A model generated the notes under the pieces. It was not told where the DNA came from and searched no databases. It worked only from the letters and a program-made list of their open reading frames with translations. 38,567 nt of DNA, taken from contig MNIJ01000123.1 of assembly GCA_001919715.1 (NCBI GenBank), forward strand, positions 1 through 38,567, given 5' to 3'. Numbering within the stretch: the stretch's first letter is position 1; each line of letters opens with the position of its first letter. Origin of the DNA: Acidobacteria bacterium 13_1_20CM_58_21 (GTDB taxonomy: Bacteria > Acidobacteriota > Terriglobia > Acidiferrales > UBA7541). Positions 26,559 to 33,883 of the stretch are shown piece by piece. The position numbers and the translations under genes are program-made.

Positions 26559-26925
26559 CAGGAACGCATTCGATTCTCCGCCCGTATGGCGGACTCTATT
26601 CCGCTAGCCACCGAGGCACAAACGTCGTTCGGCCCCACGGTGTCAACCGCCAACCGCACCGGCTGCAGGAGAGCACAGCCGTGCGGCGACGCTAGAAGGG
26701 TCGCGTCGGTACACAAAACAAACTAGTTACGATTATGGATGACGGAATTTTCAGGAAGCAAGCATACCCTAGTACTGGTTGCCAAAGAGACAGCATCTAG
26801 GAGATAACGATAGCAATGCCCCGGAGCACGACCTGCCTCGCCCTTGCCCATAGCCCGCCAGTTGGACCTAAATAGAGGGTTTGGCTACACTGAGAGCTTC
26901 GATTGAAGTGCCGGGACGCGCTCAC
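26559..26925. other. Intergenic region between divergent GGDEF/HD-GYP and gltX genes
   Basis: About 367 bases without a supported gene. It holds the candidate gltX promoter at 26862-26891 and a hairpin with arms CGACGC (26687-26692) and GCGTCG (26703-26708). No small RNA gene, tRNA or T-box-like leader can be recognised. The promoter of the minus-strand gene is not identified. Confidence 0.5.
26862..26891 (+). promoter_or_regulatory. Candidate sigma-70-type promoter for gltX
   Basis: TTGGAC (26862-26867) and TACACT (26886-26891) are separated by 18 nt. The -10 matches four of six consensus bases, while the -35 keeps the TTG. Transcription would begin about 30 nt before the gltX ATG. This is a pattern match by eye and may be chance. 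Confidence 0.3.
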
Positions 26926-28404
26926 ATGAATGACAAAACATCCGCTGTGAGGGTGCGATTTGCCCCCTCCCCCACCGGTTATTTGCACCTGGGAGGAGCT
27001 CGCACCGCGCTGTTTAACTGGCTGTTCGCACGGGGCCAGGGCGGCACGATGATTCTTCGCGTCGAGGACACTGATGCCGAGCGCAACAAGCCCGAACTGG
27101 TGGGGGGAATTCTCGATGGCTTAGAGTGGCTGGGCGTTGGTTGGGACGAGGGCCCCTTTTACCAATCCGGGAGAACGGAACTGTATCGCGCGGCTGCGAA
27201 AAAGTGCTTGGCGAACGGGGCGGCATTCTTGTGCTACTGTCCCGCGGAAAAATACGTCGGCGGGGATCATGAGGAAGAAAGCAGCGAAGGCCCGCAGCTA
27301 CGTCGGGTCACGCGCTGCGCCTGCCGCCAGGGCCGGCCCGCGACGCCGGGTGGGAAGCCGGCGGTGCGCTTCAAAGTTCCTCTTGGTGGAACCACGAGAT
27401 TCCTGGACGCGGTATTTGGGGAGCGCGAGTTTTCGAACGATGAAATCGAAGACTTTGTCCTGTTGCGTTCCGGGAAGGACGACCAAGAATTCGGCCAGTC
27501 CATGTATCAGCTGGGGGTGGTCGTCGACGACATCGATATGCGCATCACCCACGTGATTCGTGGCGCGGACCACCTTTCGAATACTCCCAAACAGGTGCTG
27601 CTGTACCGCGCGCTGGGTGCGGAACCTCCTGTTTTTGCGCATGTGCCGCTGATTCTCGGCCCGGACAAGTCCCGCCTTTCGAAACGTCACGGCGCCACGG
27701 ATGTAAACATGTACCGCGCCGAAGGCTTTCTGCCGGAAGCATTCCGCAATTTTCTGGCTTTATTGGGCTGGTCTCCCGGCGGAGACGAAGAGTTTCTGCG
27801 AACCAAAGATTTGCTGCGGAAATTTTCGCTTGAGGGCGTGAGCCGCACCAACGCCGTGTTCGACCGGCCGAAACTCGAGTGGTTCAACACCCAGTATCTA
27901 CAGAAACTTCCGATCCAGGAGTTGCTCCCGGAAGTCGAAAATGAATTGAAGCGCAGCGGATTGTGGAAGCCGGAGTGGGCCGCTCCCGGGGCGGACGGTC
28001 GGGACCATGCCTGGTTGTCAAAGACCGTCGATTTGCTGCGGCCGCGAATCCGCTTGTTGCCGGATTTTTCGAGTTGGTCGCGCGCATTTTTCAGCGACGA
28101 ATTCACGCGCGACGCCGCGGCCAAAGAAAAATTCTGGACAGATCCGAGAGTGCCGGAACTCCTCGGGAGACTGGCCGATCGGCTCGAAGCCCTTGCCGAG
28201 TGGAATCACGACGCATGCGACCACGCCTCCCGCGCGGTGGCCGAAGCCGGCGGCGTGAAAGCCGGCTTGTTGATCAATGCCACGCGCGTGGCCATCGTCG
28301 GCCAGGCCGTGGCGCCGCCGCTCTTCGACACTATGGTCGTTCTCGGCCAGCAGCGCGTCGTCAGCCGTTTGCGCGACGCGGTGGCCAGTTTCGCTAAAGC
28401 TTAG
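26926..28404 (+). CDS. gltX: Glutamyl-tRNA synthetase
   Basis: A protein of 492 residues. The ATG at 26926 starts MNDKTSAVRVRFAPSPTGYL, matching the family; an in-frame TTG at 26881 would add 15 unrelated residues. The HIGH-type motif is at YLHLGGARTALFNWL, and the KMSKS-type loop is SRLSKRHGATDVN. The motif RVEDTDAERNKPELV and the anticodon-binding helical C-terminal domain are present. The enzyme charges tRNA-Glu with glutamate in the cytoplasm. A short insertion around GDHEEESSEGPQLRRVTRCA contains Cys residues spaced like the zinc site found in many bacterial forms, but I see CYC and CRC rather than a full site. The gene is the only aminoacyl-tRNA synthetase in the window and stands alone. 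Confidence 0.95.
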   Translation: MNDKTSAVRVRFAPSPTGYLHLGGARTALFNWLFARGQGGTMILRVEDTDAERNKPELVGGILDGLEWLGVGWDEGPFYQSGRTELYRAAAKKCLANGAAFLCYCPAEKYVGGDHEEESSEGPQLRRVTRCACRQGRPATPGGKPAVRFKVPLGGTTRFLDAVFGEREFSNDEIEDFVLLRSGKDDQEFGQSMYQLGVVVDDIDMRITHVIRGADHLSNTPKQVLLYRALGAEPPVFAHVPLILGPDKSRLSKRHGATDVNMYRAEGFLPEAFRNFLALLGWSPGGDEEFLRTKDLLRKFSLEGVSRTNAVFDRPKLEWFNTQYLQKLPIQELLPEVENELKRSGLWKPEWAAPGADGRDHAWLSKTVDLLRPRIRLLPDFSSWSRAFFSDEFTRDAAAKEKFWTDPRVPELLGRLADRLEALAEWNHDACDHASRAVAEAGGVKAGLLINATRVAIVGQAVAPPLFDTMVVLGQQRVVSRLRDAVASFAKA

Positions 28405-28419
28405 CGCCAGCCTTCCTTC

Positions 28420-28451
28420 AAAAAAATCTGGAGGTCTGCCGCCCTGGCGGC
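28420..28451 (-). terminator. Possible terminator of the cyaY-nDsbD unit
   Basis: On the minus strand a 5-bp stem (GCCGC/GCGGC, loop CAGG; 28438-28451) is followed, after about 11 nt, by a run of seven T (28420-28426 on the plus strand as A). The distance between stem and T-run is long for an intrinsic terminator, so this is a weak call. Confidence 0.35.
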
Positions 28452-28480
28452 GGATCAAATCGGGGATGGGCATGGCGGGC

Positions 28481-29017
28481 CTATTGCTTTCCAAAAATTT
28501 CCGCGTGGGCGGACCTGGCGGCGGAGGCCGAAGCGACGACGTTGAGCGTGGCCTCGAGAGCGACGGTCACCGGGGGCAGGCAGAGTTCGGTGCTGCAGGC
28601 CTGGTAGCGGAGCTTGAGAGGAATGTGCTGCACGCCGAGCGGGGCATTGGCAAGCGTGGTGATGGGCAGGCGAAGAATCAAGGTGCCCTGGTAGACGTTC
28701 AGTGGCGTTTTTGAAAACGTGAATTTCTCGAGCTTACCCTTGGGATAGGAGACCTCGCCGCCGTTGAAACCGGCGGGAAGTTCGGCCTTGAGATCGGTGG
28801 CGATGAGATAGTCTTCCGATTTTTCGCGGGCATTGACATGGAAGCCCGGGCGAATCTTCATGACCACGGCGATTTCCAATGCCCTGCCGCGGGCCGCGGG
28901 ATCGAGCGAGACGTAGGTTTCGGGTTTGACGACATCGCGGCCGGAGGGGACTTGCGGCAGCAGCGCGGTCGACAGGACCAGCAAGCCGATCGAAAAGATA
29001 GCTGCTTTGATTTTCAT
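28481..29017 (-). CDS. Secreted DsbD N-terminal-like (DsbD-alpha) domain protein
   Basis: A protein of 178 residues with a signal peptide (MKIKAAIFSIGLLVLSTALL). The mature part matches the DsbD N-terminal immunoglobulin-like domain: PGFHVNAREKSEDYLIATDL, PAGFNGGEVSYPKGKLEKFT and LKLRYQACSTELCLPPVTVA. The redox pair is Cys141 and Cys146. In DsbD this domain takes electrons from the membrane domain and hands them to periplasmic proteins such as DsbC or cytochrome-c maturation factors. Here it stands alone, with no membrane part. The ATG overlaps the stop of the CyaY gene (ATGA), showing translational coupling. A CcdA-thioredoxin fusion that would supply the missing DsbD parts lies 1.4 kb upstream on the same strand; that pairing is inference. 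Confidence 0.85.
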   Translation of the reverse strand: MKIKAAIFSIGLLVLSTALLPQVPSGRDVVKPETYVSLDPAARGRALEIAVVMKIRPGFHVNAREKSEDYLIATDLKAELPAGFNGGEVSYPKGKLEKFTFSKTPLNVYQGTLILRLPITTLANAPLGVQHIPLKLRYQACSTELCLPPVTVALEATLNVVASASAARSAHAEIFGKQ

Positions 29018-29346
29018 AAAGTGACCTGGGCGCCGAGTTGCTGGGAGATGACGCGGCTCATGACGGCGTGGAGATCTTCACCCGTTTTTTCGTGCACAAA
29101 CGCCTTGCGTGGTTCATTCCATCCCAGCTTGAAGCTGCTGGAAAGCGCGGAGATCCAGATTTCGCGGACGGGTGTGTTGGGTGAAATCACGAATTTGGCC
29201 TCCACGGGTTCCTCGAACAGCACCTCTAGCTTTCCGGATTCGCCTTCCACGTCGAAACCATGCTCATCGCCGGCGGTGAGCATGCGGCGCCTGAGGTCCT
29301 CGAACGCGGCGTCGGCTTTTCGTTGAAAGTCCTTTTCATCGAGCAT
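29014..29346 (-). CDS. cyaY: CyaY/frataxin-like iron-donor protein
   Basis: A protein of 110 residues, the normal CyaY length, starting at ATG 29346; an in-frame ATG at 29361 and an upstream start at 29412 are less likely, though no start has a strong ribosome site. The sequence follows the frataxin pattern: an acidic first helix (LDEKDFQRKADAAFEDLRRR), then FDVEGESGKLEVLFEE, the strand VREIWISALSSSFKLGW, and the closing FVHEKTGEDLHAVMSR with QQLG near the end. Frataxins bind iron through the acidic first helix and regulate iron-sulfur cluster assembly. No isc or suf genes are close. The last base pairs overlap the secreted DsbD-like gene by ATGA. Confidence is limited because frataxins are short and diverse. 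Confidence 0.75.
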   Translation of the reverse strand: MLDEKDFQRKADAAFEDLRRRMLTAGDEHGFDVEGESGKLEVLFEEPVEAKFVISPNTPVREIWISALSSSFKLGWNEPRKAFVHEKTGEDLHAVMSRVISQQLGAQVTL

Positions 29347-29384
29347 GCATTTAGCGTACATGAAGAGAGTGGGTAGTGGGTAGT

Positions 29385-29427
29385 AGGCATTAACGAGGCA
29401 TTGACGAGGCATTGACGAGGCATTGAC
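29385..29427. repeat. 11-bp tandem repeat, 3.9 copies
   Basis: The unit AGGCATTGACG occurs nearly four times in a row; the first copy differs by one base (AGGCATTAACG). It lies about 40 nt upstream of the cyaY start, a place where copy-number change could alter expression. It is preceded by a GGGTAGT duplication. Confidence 0.9.
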
Positions 29428-29433
29428 TGTCCT

Positions 29434-29463
29434 CCCCGGGCCAAGTCTGGCTAAAGTCCGGGG
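29434..29463. repeat. GC-rich palindromic element (copy B)
   Basis: Arms CCCCGG (29434-29439) and CCGGGG (29458-29463). The right half, CTAAAGTCCGGGG, matches the reverse complement of the core at 4156-4175 (CTGAAGTCCGGGG), and both start with CCCCGGG; copy B carries about 10 extra bases in the loop. This supports one dispersed repeat family in the genome. Confidence 0.55.
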
Positions 29464-29732
29464 ATTCCTACGGGCTCCACGGCCAAGCGATGGAGACCTT
29501 CGTGGTTCCTGCTACGACGCACCTACGGCATGGCAAGGTTCTGCGCAAGCTAGCGAATATCGATACTCGGTCTGGGACGGAGACGCGGTCGACCGCCTGC
29601 GGCTGCCGTTAGGAAGGTGGGCACCGACTTTGAATCCCAACTGACGTTAGATGCATGGCCAAGACAATGATGTCCACCTGCTGGCGGGTTGGGTGTTCCT
29701 TGTTCACGGCGGATCCGCAGGGAGGATGAGCA

Positions 29733-30233
29733 TCAGCTACCCTGGATTTCCCGAAGATGACCGGTGGTGACGTCGTAGACGAAGCCGCGGACGGCGACGG
29801 TTGCGGGAATCCAGGGATGGGTACGAAGTTTCTGTAGTTGGTGGCGGACATTTTCTTCGATGTTTTGGAAGGCATAGAAGAAGGCGGGAGCAACAGCGGC
29901 GGTTCCCGTGAGATTCTGGATTCTGGTGCGCAGATCTTGTTCGCTGGTGTGCATCAATCCGCAATCGGTGTGATTGATGACCATGATTTCCTGGGTGCCG
30001 AGCAGATAGTGCGAAACGACCAGGGAGCGCAGCGTGTCATCAGTGACGATCCCGCCGGCGTTGCGGATGATGTGCGCATCTCCCTCTTTCAATCCCAGGG
30101 TGCGGGTGGAAAGACGGGTATCCATACAGGTCAACACGGCCAGCTTGCGCTCGGGACGCGGGGTCAGTCGGCGCAATTCATGGGTGCGCGAGTAAATCTC
30201 GTTGGCGGCGAGGACCTCGTCGATGACGCTCAT
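29733..30233 (-). CDS. Beta-class carbonic anhydrase
   Basis: A protein of 166 residues. The ATG at 30233 is used in place of an in-frame TTG two codons upstream; the ribosome site is weak. Zinc ligands are Cys36 in LTCMDTRLST and His88 with Cys91 in INHTDCGLMH, and the Asp38-Arg40 dyad of the active site is present. The short length and the pattern HIIRNAGGIVTDDTLRSLVV fit the small (type II, Rv1284-like) beta-carbonic anhydrases. The enzyme interconverts carbon dioxide and bicarbonate in the cytoplasm. It lies between the CcdA-thioredoxin fusion gene and cyaY on the same strand; gaps of about 190 and 390 nt make one transcript uncertain. Confidence 0.92.
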   Translation of the reverse strand: MSVIDEVLAANEIYSRTHELRRLTPRPERKLAVLTCMDTRLSTRTLGLKEGDAHIIRNAGGIVTDDTLRSLVVSHYLLGTQEIMVINHTDCGLMHTSEQDLRTRIQNLTGTAAVAPAFFYAFQNIEENVRHQLQKLRTHPWIPATVAVRGFVYDVTTGHLREIQGS

Positions 30234-30420
30234 GGCCAAAACAGTCTAGCAAAACCGAAGCCGGCCAGTGAGCGGTAGCCAAGGCAGAAAGAAAAAACGG
30301 TCCTATTGGAGTAAGGCGCCGGCACAACTGAACTACGCGATTTGCGCCGGGGATGGCCATGGGCGCGACTGAGCGCAGAGAGAAAAGTGGGTCCAACATG
30401 AGGTGCCCCACGCGGAAGAC

Positions 30421-31980
30421 CTACAACTGAGATTCGATGGCTTTGGTAAGTTCCTCGTAGCTAATCAGACCCTGAACTTTTTTTACGATTTTGCCGTCGC
30501 GAGAGATGAGGAAACTGGTGGGGTAGCCGAGAAGGCCGCCGAACTTGTCGGCGACTTCGTCGTTGCCGATGACGATGGGATAGTTCATGGCAAGCTTCTG
30601 GCCGTTGACGTTGAAGCGCTCCTTCGCGAGGAAGGGAGCGACGGCGGACTGGCCTTCTTCGTCCATGGAGATGCCGACAACGGTAAAGCCTTTTGCTTCG
30701 TACTTCTGCTGCATCTCCATGAGCCAGGGAATTTCGATATAGCAGGGATCGCACCAGGTGGCCCAGAAATTGACCAGCACGACTTTGCCTTTGTACTGAC
30801 CAAGCGTGACGTCTTTGGCCTGCAGATCTTTGAAGGTGACTTCAGGAGCGGGCTGTCCAGCGGTCTTAACGCTGACCTGCTCGGTGCTCTTCACCGGGTC
30901 GGTGACTTTGACGCGCGTGGCCTTATCGACGTAGTAGGTGCCGATGATGAGCGCGATGACGGTAGCTATGGCTAAGAAAGTTTTGTTGTCTTGGATAGCA
31001 GTAATTTTCTCCCAACGCTTTATGACCGCGAATACCACGACTGCCAGACCAGCCACACCGGCTAGCAGCCAGAACGTTGTACTCCCCTTCCCGCTAGTGA
31101 GGACGCGTTCGAGCCACAGAACAAGGACATTCAAGAAACTCAGCTTGGCCGTGAGCCAGGTCAGCTTGTTGACGAAAACCAGAGCGCCGACGAAAAGCAA
31201 AAGGGCGCCGCTGAAGAGTTCGACGGCGTGAAGGTATTTTCTGAAATTCTTGTAGAAGGTCATGAATTTTCCGATGCCCAGGGCCGTTAGAAGAAACGGG
31301 ATCCCCAGGCCGGCGGAATAGACGGCCAGGAGGAGAACGCCGCGCTGAATTTTGTCGCTTGCGGCCGCGATCGTGAGTACCGTCGTGAGGATGGGGCCAA
31401 TGCAGGGGGTCCAGCCGAAGGCAAACGCGAAGCCCAGGAGGAAGCCGCTCCACGCGCTGGGCTGCGCGACAGAACTGCGCAGGTGGACGTCGCGGTTGAG
31501 CCAGCGGGCCAAGGCGGGACCAAAGAAGCCGATGCTGGAAAGCGAGAAGAAATGAAGCGCACCAAATCCGGCGAAGAGAGTAGCATGGCGAAGTAAAGCA
31601 GTGATACCGACAGCGATGAGGATGACCCCGAGAATGATGCCTACACGGGGGCTGAGCTTGATGAGCAGGCCGAGAAGATGGAGACCGAAAAGAAGGATAA
31701 GCGCACCCGCGACGGGAGTGAGCATATTGCGGTTCTGTTTGAGGAACACGCCGACGGCACTTGCAGATGCTCCAAAAGAGATGAACACCACGGAGAAGCC
31801 GGCGATGAAGGAGAGCGAGGGGCCCAACAAACTGGAACTCGGAACTTCGCCCTTGCGGAGCTGCTCCATGCCGATGCCGGAGAGCATGGAGATGTAGCCG
31901 GGAACGAGCGGCAGAACACAGGGCGAAAGAAATGAAACCAGCCCGGCGAGAAAAGCTCCTGCTAGTGAAACATCGTTCAT
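30421..31980 (-). CDS. CcdA-like membrane transporter fused to a TlpA-like thioredoxin domain
   Basis: A protein of 519 residues. Residues about 1-260 are a CcdA/DsbD-beta membrane domain with its two redox cysteines: Cys21 in SFLSPCVLPLVPGY and Cys193 in GWTPCIGPIL. Two more membrane segments follow (FWLLAGVAGLAVVVFAVI and FLAIATVIALIIGTYYV). Residues about 375-519 are a periplasmic thioredoxin domain with NFWATWCDPCYIEIPWL (Cys410, Cys413) and the cis-Pro loop at GYPTSFLI. CcdA moves electrons from cytoplasmic thioredoxin across the membrane, and the fused domain would pass them on to periplasmic disulfides, for example during cytochrome c maturation. Compared with full DsbD it lacks the N-terminal domain, which is present as a separate secreted protein at 28481-29017. 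The region of about 50 residues between TM segments around ALHFFSLSSIGFFG is longer than in small CcdA proteins. Confidence 0.9.
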   Translation of the reverse strand: MNDVSLAGAFLAGLVSFLSPCVLPLVPGYISMLSGIGMEQLRKGEVPSSSLLGPSLSFIAGFSVVFISFGASASAVGVFLKQNRNMLTPVAGALILLFGLHLLGLLIKLSPRVGIILGVILIAVGITALLRHATLFAGFGALHFFSLSSIGFFGPALARWLNRDVHLRSSVAQPSAWSGFLLGFAFAFGWTPCIGPILTTVLTIAAASDKIQRGVLLLAVYSAGLGIPFLLTALGIGKFMTFYKNFRKYLHAVELFSGALLLFVGALVFVNKLTWLTAKLSFLNVLVLWLERVLTSGKGSTTFWLLAGVAGLAVVVFAVIKRWEKITAIQDNKTFLAIATVIALIIGTYYVDKATRVKVTDPVKSTEQVSVKTAGQPAPEVTFKDLQAKDVTLGQYKGKVVLVNFWATWCDPCYIEIPWLMEMQQKYEAKGFTVVGISMDEEGQSAVAPFLAKERFNVNGQKLAMNYPIVIGNDEVADKFGGLLGYPTSFLISRDGKIVKKVQGLISYEELTKAIESQL

Positions 31981-32337
31981 CCCTGGTTCATCCTCGCTTT
32001 AGATCCCGTTGGAAAACCCTACCTCTTATTCTCCCACAAATCTCGCTCGCGCTCGTCCTGGAGATCCTTCGGCGAACCGCGCCGCTCGGCTGCAGGACAA
32101 CGTCCGTGGGTCTTGAGGGGAGCGAGCCCCTCTGTTTTAGACGCGCAAAACGCAGAAAAGGAAACGAGGTTAGAGGGAGCTAATGGGCGACAGATGAAGG
32201 ATTTGGCTGGCGTAGAGCCCGGGCAAGAATGACGGATCAGTTTGTAAGTATCTGAACAGACGTACCTTGTAGGAGCAGGACTGGCATTGCGGTTGCCATG
32301 CCCCCCAGTGAGGGTTTGCTCGGGAGGCAGGCGACAG
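31981..32337. other. Intergenic region between divergent CcdA-fusion and lipid-enzyme genes
   Basis: About 357 bases. One hairpin is listed separately (32115-32138). An open frame on the minus strand (32019-32576) covers much of this region but shows no family feature and overlaps the start of the phosphatidyltransferase gene, so it is not accepted. Promoters for both flanking genes should lie here but none is convincing. Confidence 0.5.
32115..32138 (+). terminator. Terminator-like hairpin in the leader region of the lipid gene pair
   Basis: GAGGGG (32115-32120) and CCCCTC (32127-32132) form a 6-bp stem with loop AGCGAG, followed by TGTTTT on the plus strand. No plus-strand gene ends just upstream, so it might attenuate transcription into the phosphatidyltransferase gene or be a remnant repeat. 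Confidence 0.35.
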
Positions 32338-33831
32338 ATGAGTATCCGATGGACGGCCAACAAGGTGACGTTTCTGCGGGTCGTGGTGGGGTTCCTGGCA
32401 GTGTGTCTGTTCGGGCGGGGGGCGTGGGCCAACCTCACGGCAGTAGGGTTGACCGTGGCAGCCATCGCGCTGGATGCTTTGGATGGGCATCTTGCCCGGA
32501 AGAAACAAATGGCCACGCCGGTGGGCGCCCAACTGGACATCCTAGGCGACCGCATGATTGAGAACGTGTACTTCACCTATTTCGCGGTGGTGGGGATGGT
32601 ATCGCTGTGGCTGCCGGTTTTATTTTTTGCGCGCGGAGCGGCAACGGATTTCTTGCGCGGGCTGGCGATGAAGGCGGGCCATTCCGGTTGGGGCGCTCCT
32701 GCCATGCTCGAGACGTGGTGGGGGCAGGCGCTGGTGGCGTCACGCTGGAGCCGAGGGTTGTATGCGGCGATGAAATGCTTGTGCTTCTGCTATTTGGGAT
32801 TGGAATTGGCGCTGACACGCGGGTCGGTGGCGCTCGTCGGTCAACTGGCTGCGGATGTCCATGACATGATTCGCGTGGGGGCGTATGTGTTGACGTGGAT
32901 GACCGCCGCGTTTTGCTTGCTGCGAGGATTGCCGGTGCTGGTGGAAGGGTGGAAATACATTGCGGGAAACGCGGGGCCGGTCGGCGGAGCAAAGAGCGTG
33001 GCACAGGAGGCGCACAGAAAGGAGATCGGCGAGAAGGGCGGAGGAGTTGCGGCGTTTTTTGATTTGGATGGAACGCTGGTGGCGCGGCCTTCGCTGGAAA
33101 AAAGATTCTTCCGCATGTTGAGAAACCGAAGAGCCATCCCGGCAAGAAACTACTTGCTGTGGTTGAGGGAAGCGATGTGGCTGATGCCGCGCGGGATCGG
33201 CGCGATTCTCGAGGCCAACAAGGTGTACCTGCGCGGCGTCGAGATTCTTGGCGAGCATGGCGAGGGAGACACGGACGGCCAACCCGCCGAAGGCCAGCCC
33301 CGCGCTGCTTGGCGGCGCAATCCCCGACAGCCAGTTCCCACCTTTCTTGCTCTAGCGATCGAGAAAGTGGCGTGGCACGCGAACCAAGGGCACCAAATTG
33401 TGCTGGTGAGCGGGACGCTTCTGCCGTTAGCGCGGCGAGCCGCGAGCGCCATGGAAGCCGAACTTGCCGCGCGTGGTATCACGGTGACGATTGGCGTGTT
33501 GGCAACGGGGCTGGAAGAACTGGACGGCCGGTGGACGGGACGGATTTTGGGCCCGGCGATGTTTGGGGAAGCCAAGGCGCGCGCAGCGAGGCGACGGGCC
33601 GAGGAGATGCGACTCGACCTTGGGCGATGCTACGCGTATGGCGACAGCCTGAATGATCGGTGGTTACTGGCGGCAGTAGGCCGGCCCACGGCTGTGAATC
33701 CATCGAAAGGTCTTGGACAGATGGCCAAGAAGCGGGGGTGGCCGACGATCGAGTGGAAGGATTTAACACCGGGGCACTCCAAGTTCCGGGAGAAGAATAG
33801 ACAGATTGGCGTGAACGTGAAAAACAAATGA
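32338..33831 (+). CDS. CDP-alcohol phosphatidyltransferase fused to a HAD-IB phosphatase
   Basis: A protein of 497 residues; the ATG at 32338 follows GGGAGG at 10 nt, and the longer in-frame start at 32287 adds Cys- and Pro-rich residues without family match. Residues about 1-220 form a membrane CDP-alcohol phosphotransferase, with the full motif D-x2-DG-x2-AR-x8-G-x3-D-x3-D visible from LDALDGHLARKKQ to AQLDILGDR. Residues about 235-480 are a HAD phosphatase: nucleophile motif FFDLDGTLVA (Asp near 241), motif II at VLVSGTLLPLARRA and motif III at YAYGDSLNDRWLL. The first half would join an alcohol or alcohol phosphate to CDP-diacylglycerol, and the second could remove the phosphate, as PgsA plus Pgp or PIP synthase plus phosphatase do. 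The Pro-, Gly- and Gln-rich segment near residue 310 is an unusual insert. The Aur1-like gene follows by 53 nt. Confidence 0.88.
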   Translation: MSIRWTANKVTFLRVVVGFLAVCLFGRGAWANLTAVGLTVAAIALDALDGHLARKKQMATPVGAQLDILGDRMIENVYFTYFAVVGMVSLWLPVLFFARGAATDFLRGLAMKAGHSGWGAPAMLETWWGQALVASRWSRGLYAAMKCLCFCYLGLELALTRGSVALVGQLAADVHDMIRVGAYVLTWMTAAFCLLRGLPVLVEGWKYIAGNAGPVGGAKSVAQEAHRKEIGEKGGGVAAFFDLDGTLVARPSLEKRFFRMLRNRRAIPARNYLLWLREAMWLMPRGIGAILEANKVYLRGVEILGEHGEGDTDGQPAEGQPRAAWRRNPRQPVPTFLALAIEKVAWHANQGHQIVLVSGTLLPLARRAASAMEAELAARGITVTIGVLATGLEELDGRWTGRILGPAMFGEAKARAARRRAEEMRLDLGRCYAYGDSLNDRWLLAAVGRPTAVNPSKGLGQMAKKRGWPTIEWKDLTPGHSKFREKNRQIGVNVKNK

Positions 33832-33883
33832 GCCCTGGAGAACTGAAACAACGAGCCGTGAATGCACCTTCGATGGGCCGGCG

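Larger units (their letters stand above)
29347..29732. other. Intergenic region with repeats, upstream of cyaY
   Basis: About 386 bases without a supported gene. From left to right it holds a short GGGTAGT duplication (29371-29384), an 11-bp tandem repeat (29385-29427) and a palindromic element (29434-29463). A second inverted repeat, CTCCA with TGGAG around 29475-29495, follows. The rest has no recognisable structure. The promoter of cyaY must be here if the gene is not read through from the carbonic anhydrase gene. Confidence 0.55.

Noticed and set aside
29423..29644. A 73-residue plus-strand frame in the repeat-bearing intergenic region
   Set aside because: Overlaps repeats and a palindrome, has no ribosome site or family match.
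32019..32576. A 185-residue minus-strand frame in the gap before the phosphatidyltransferase gene
   Set aside because: No family features, and it overlaps the start of a gene with a full catalytic motif.
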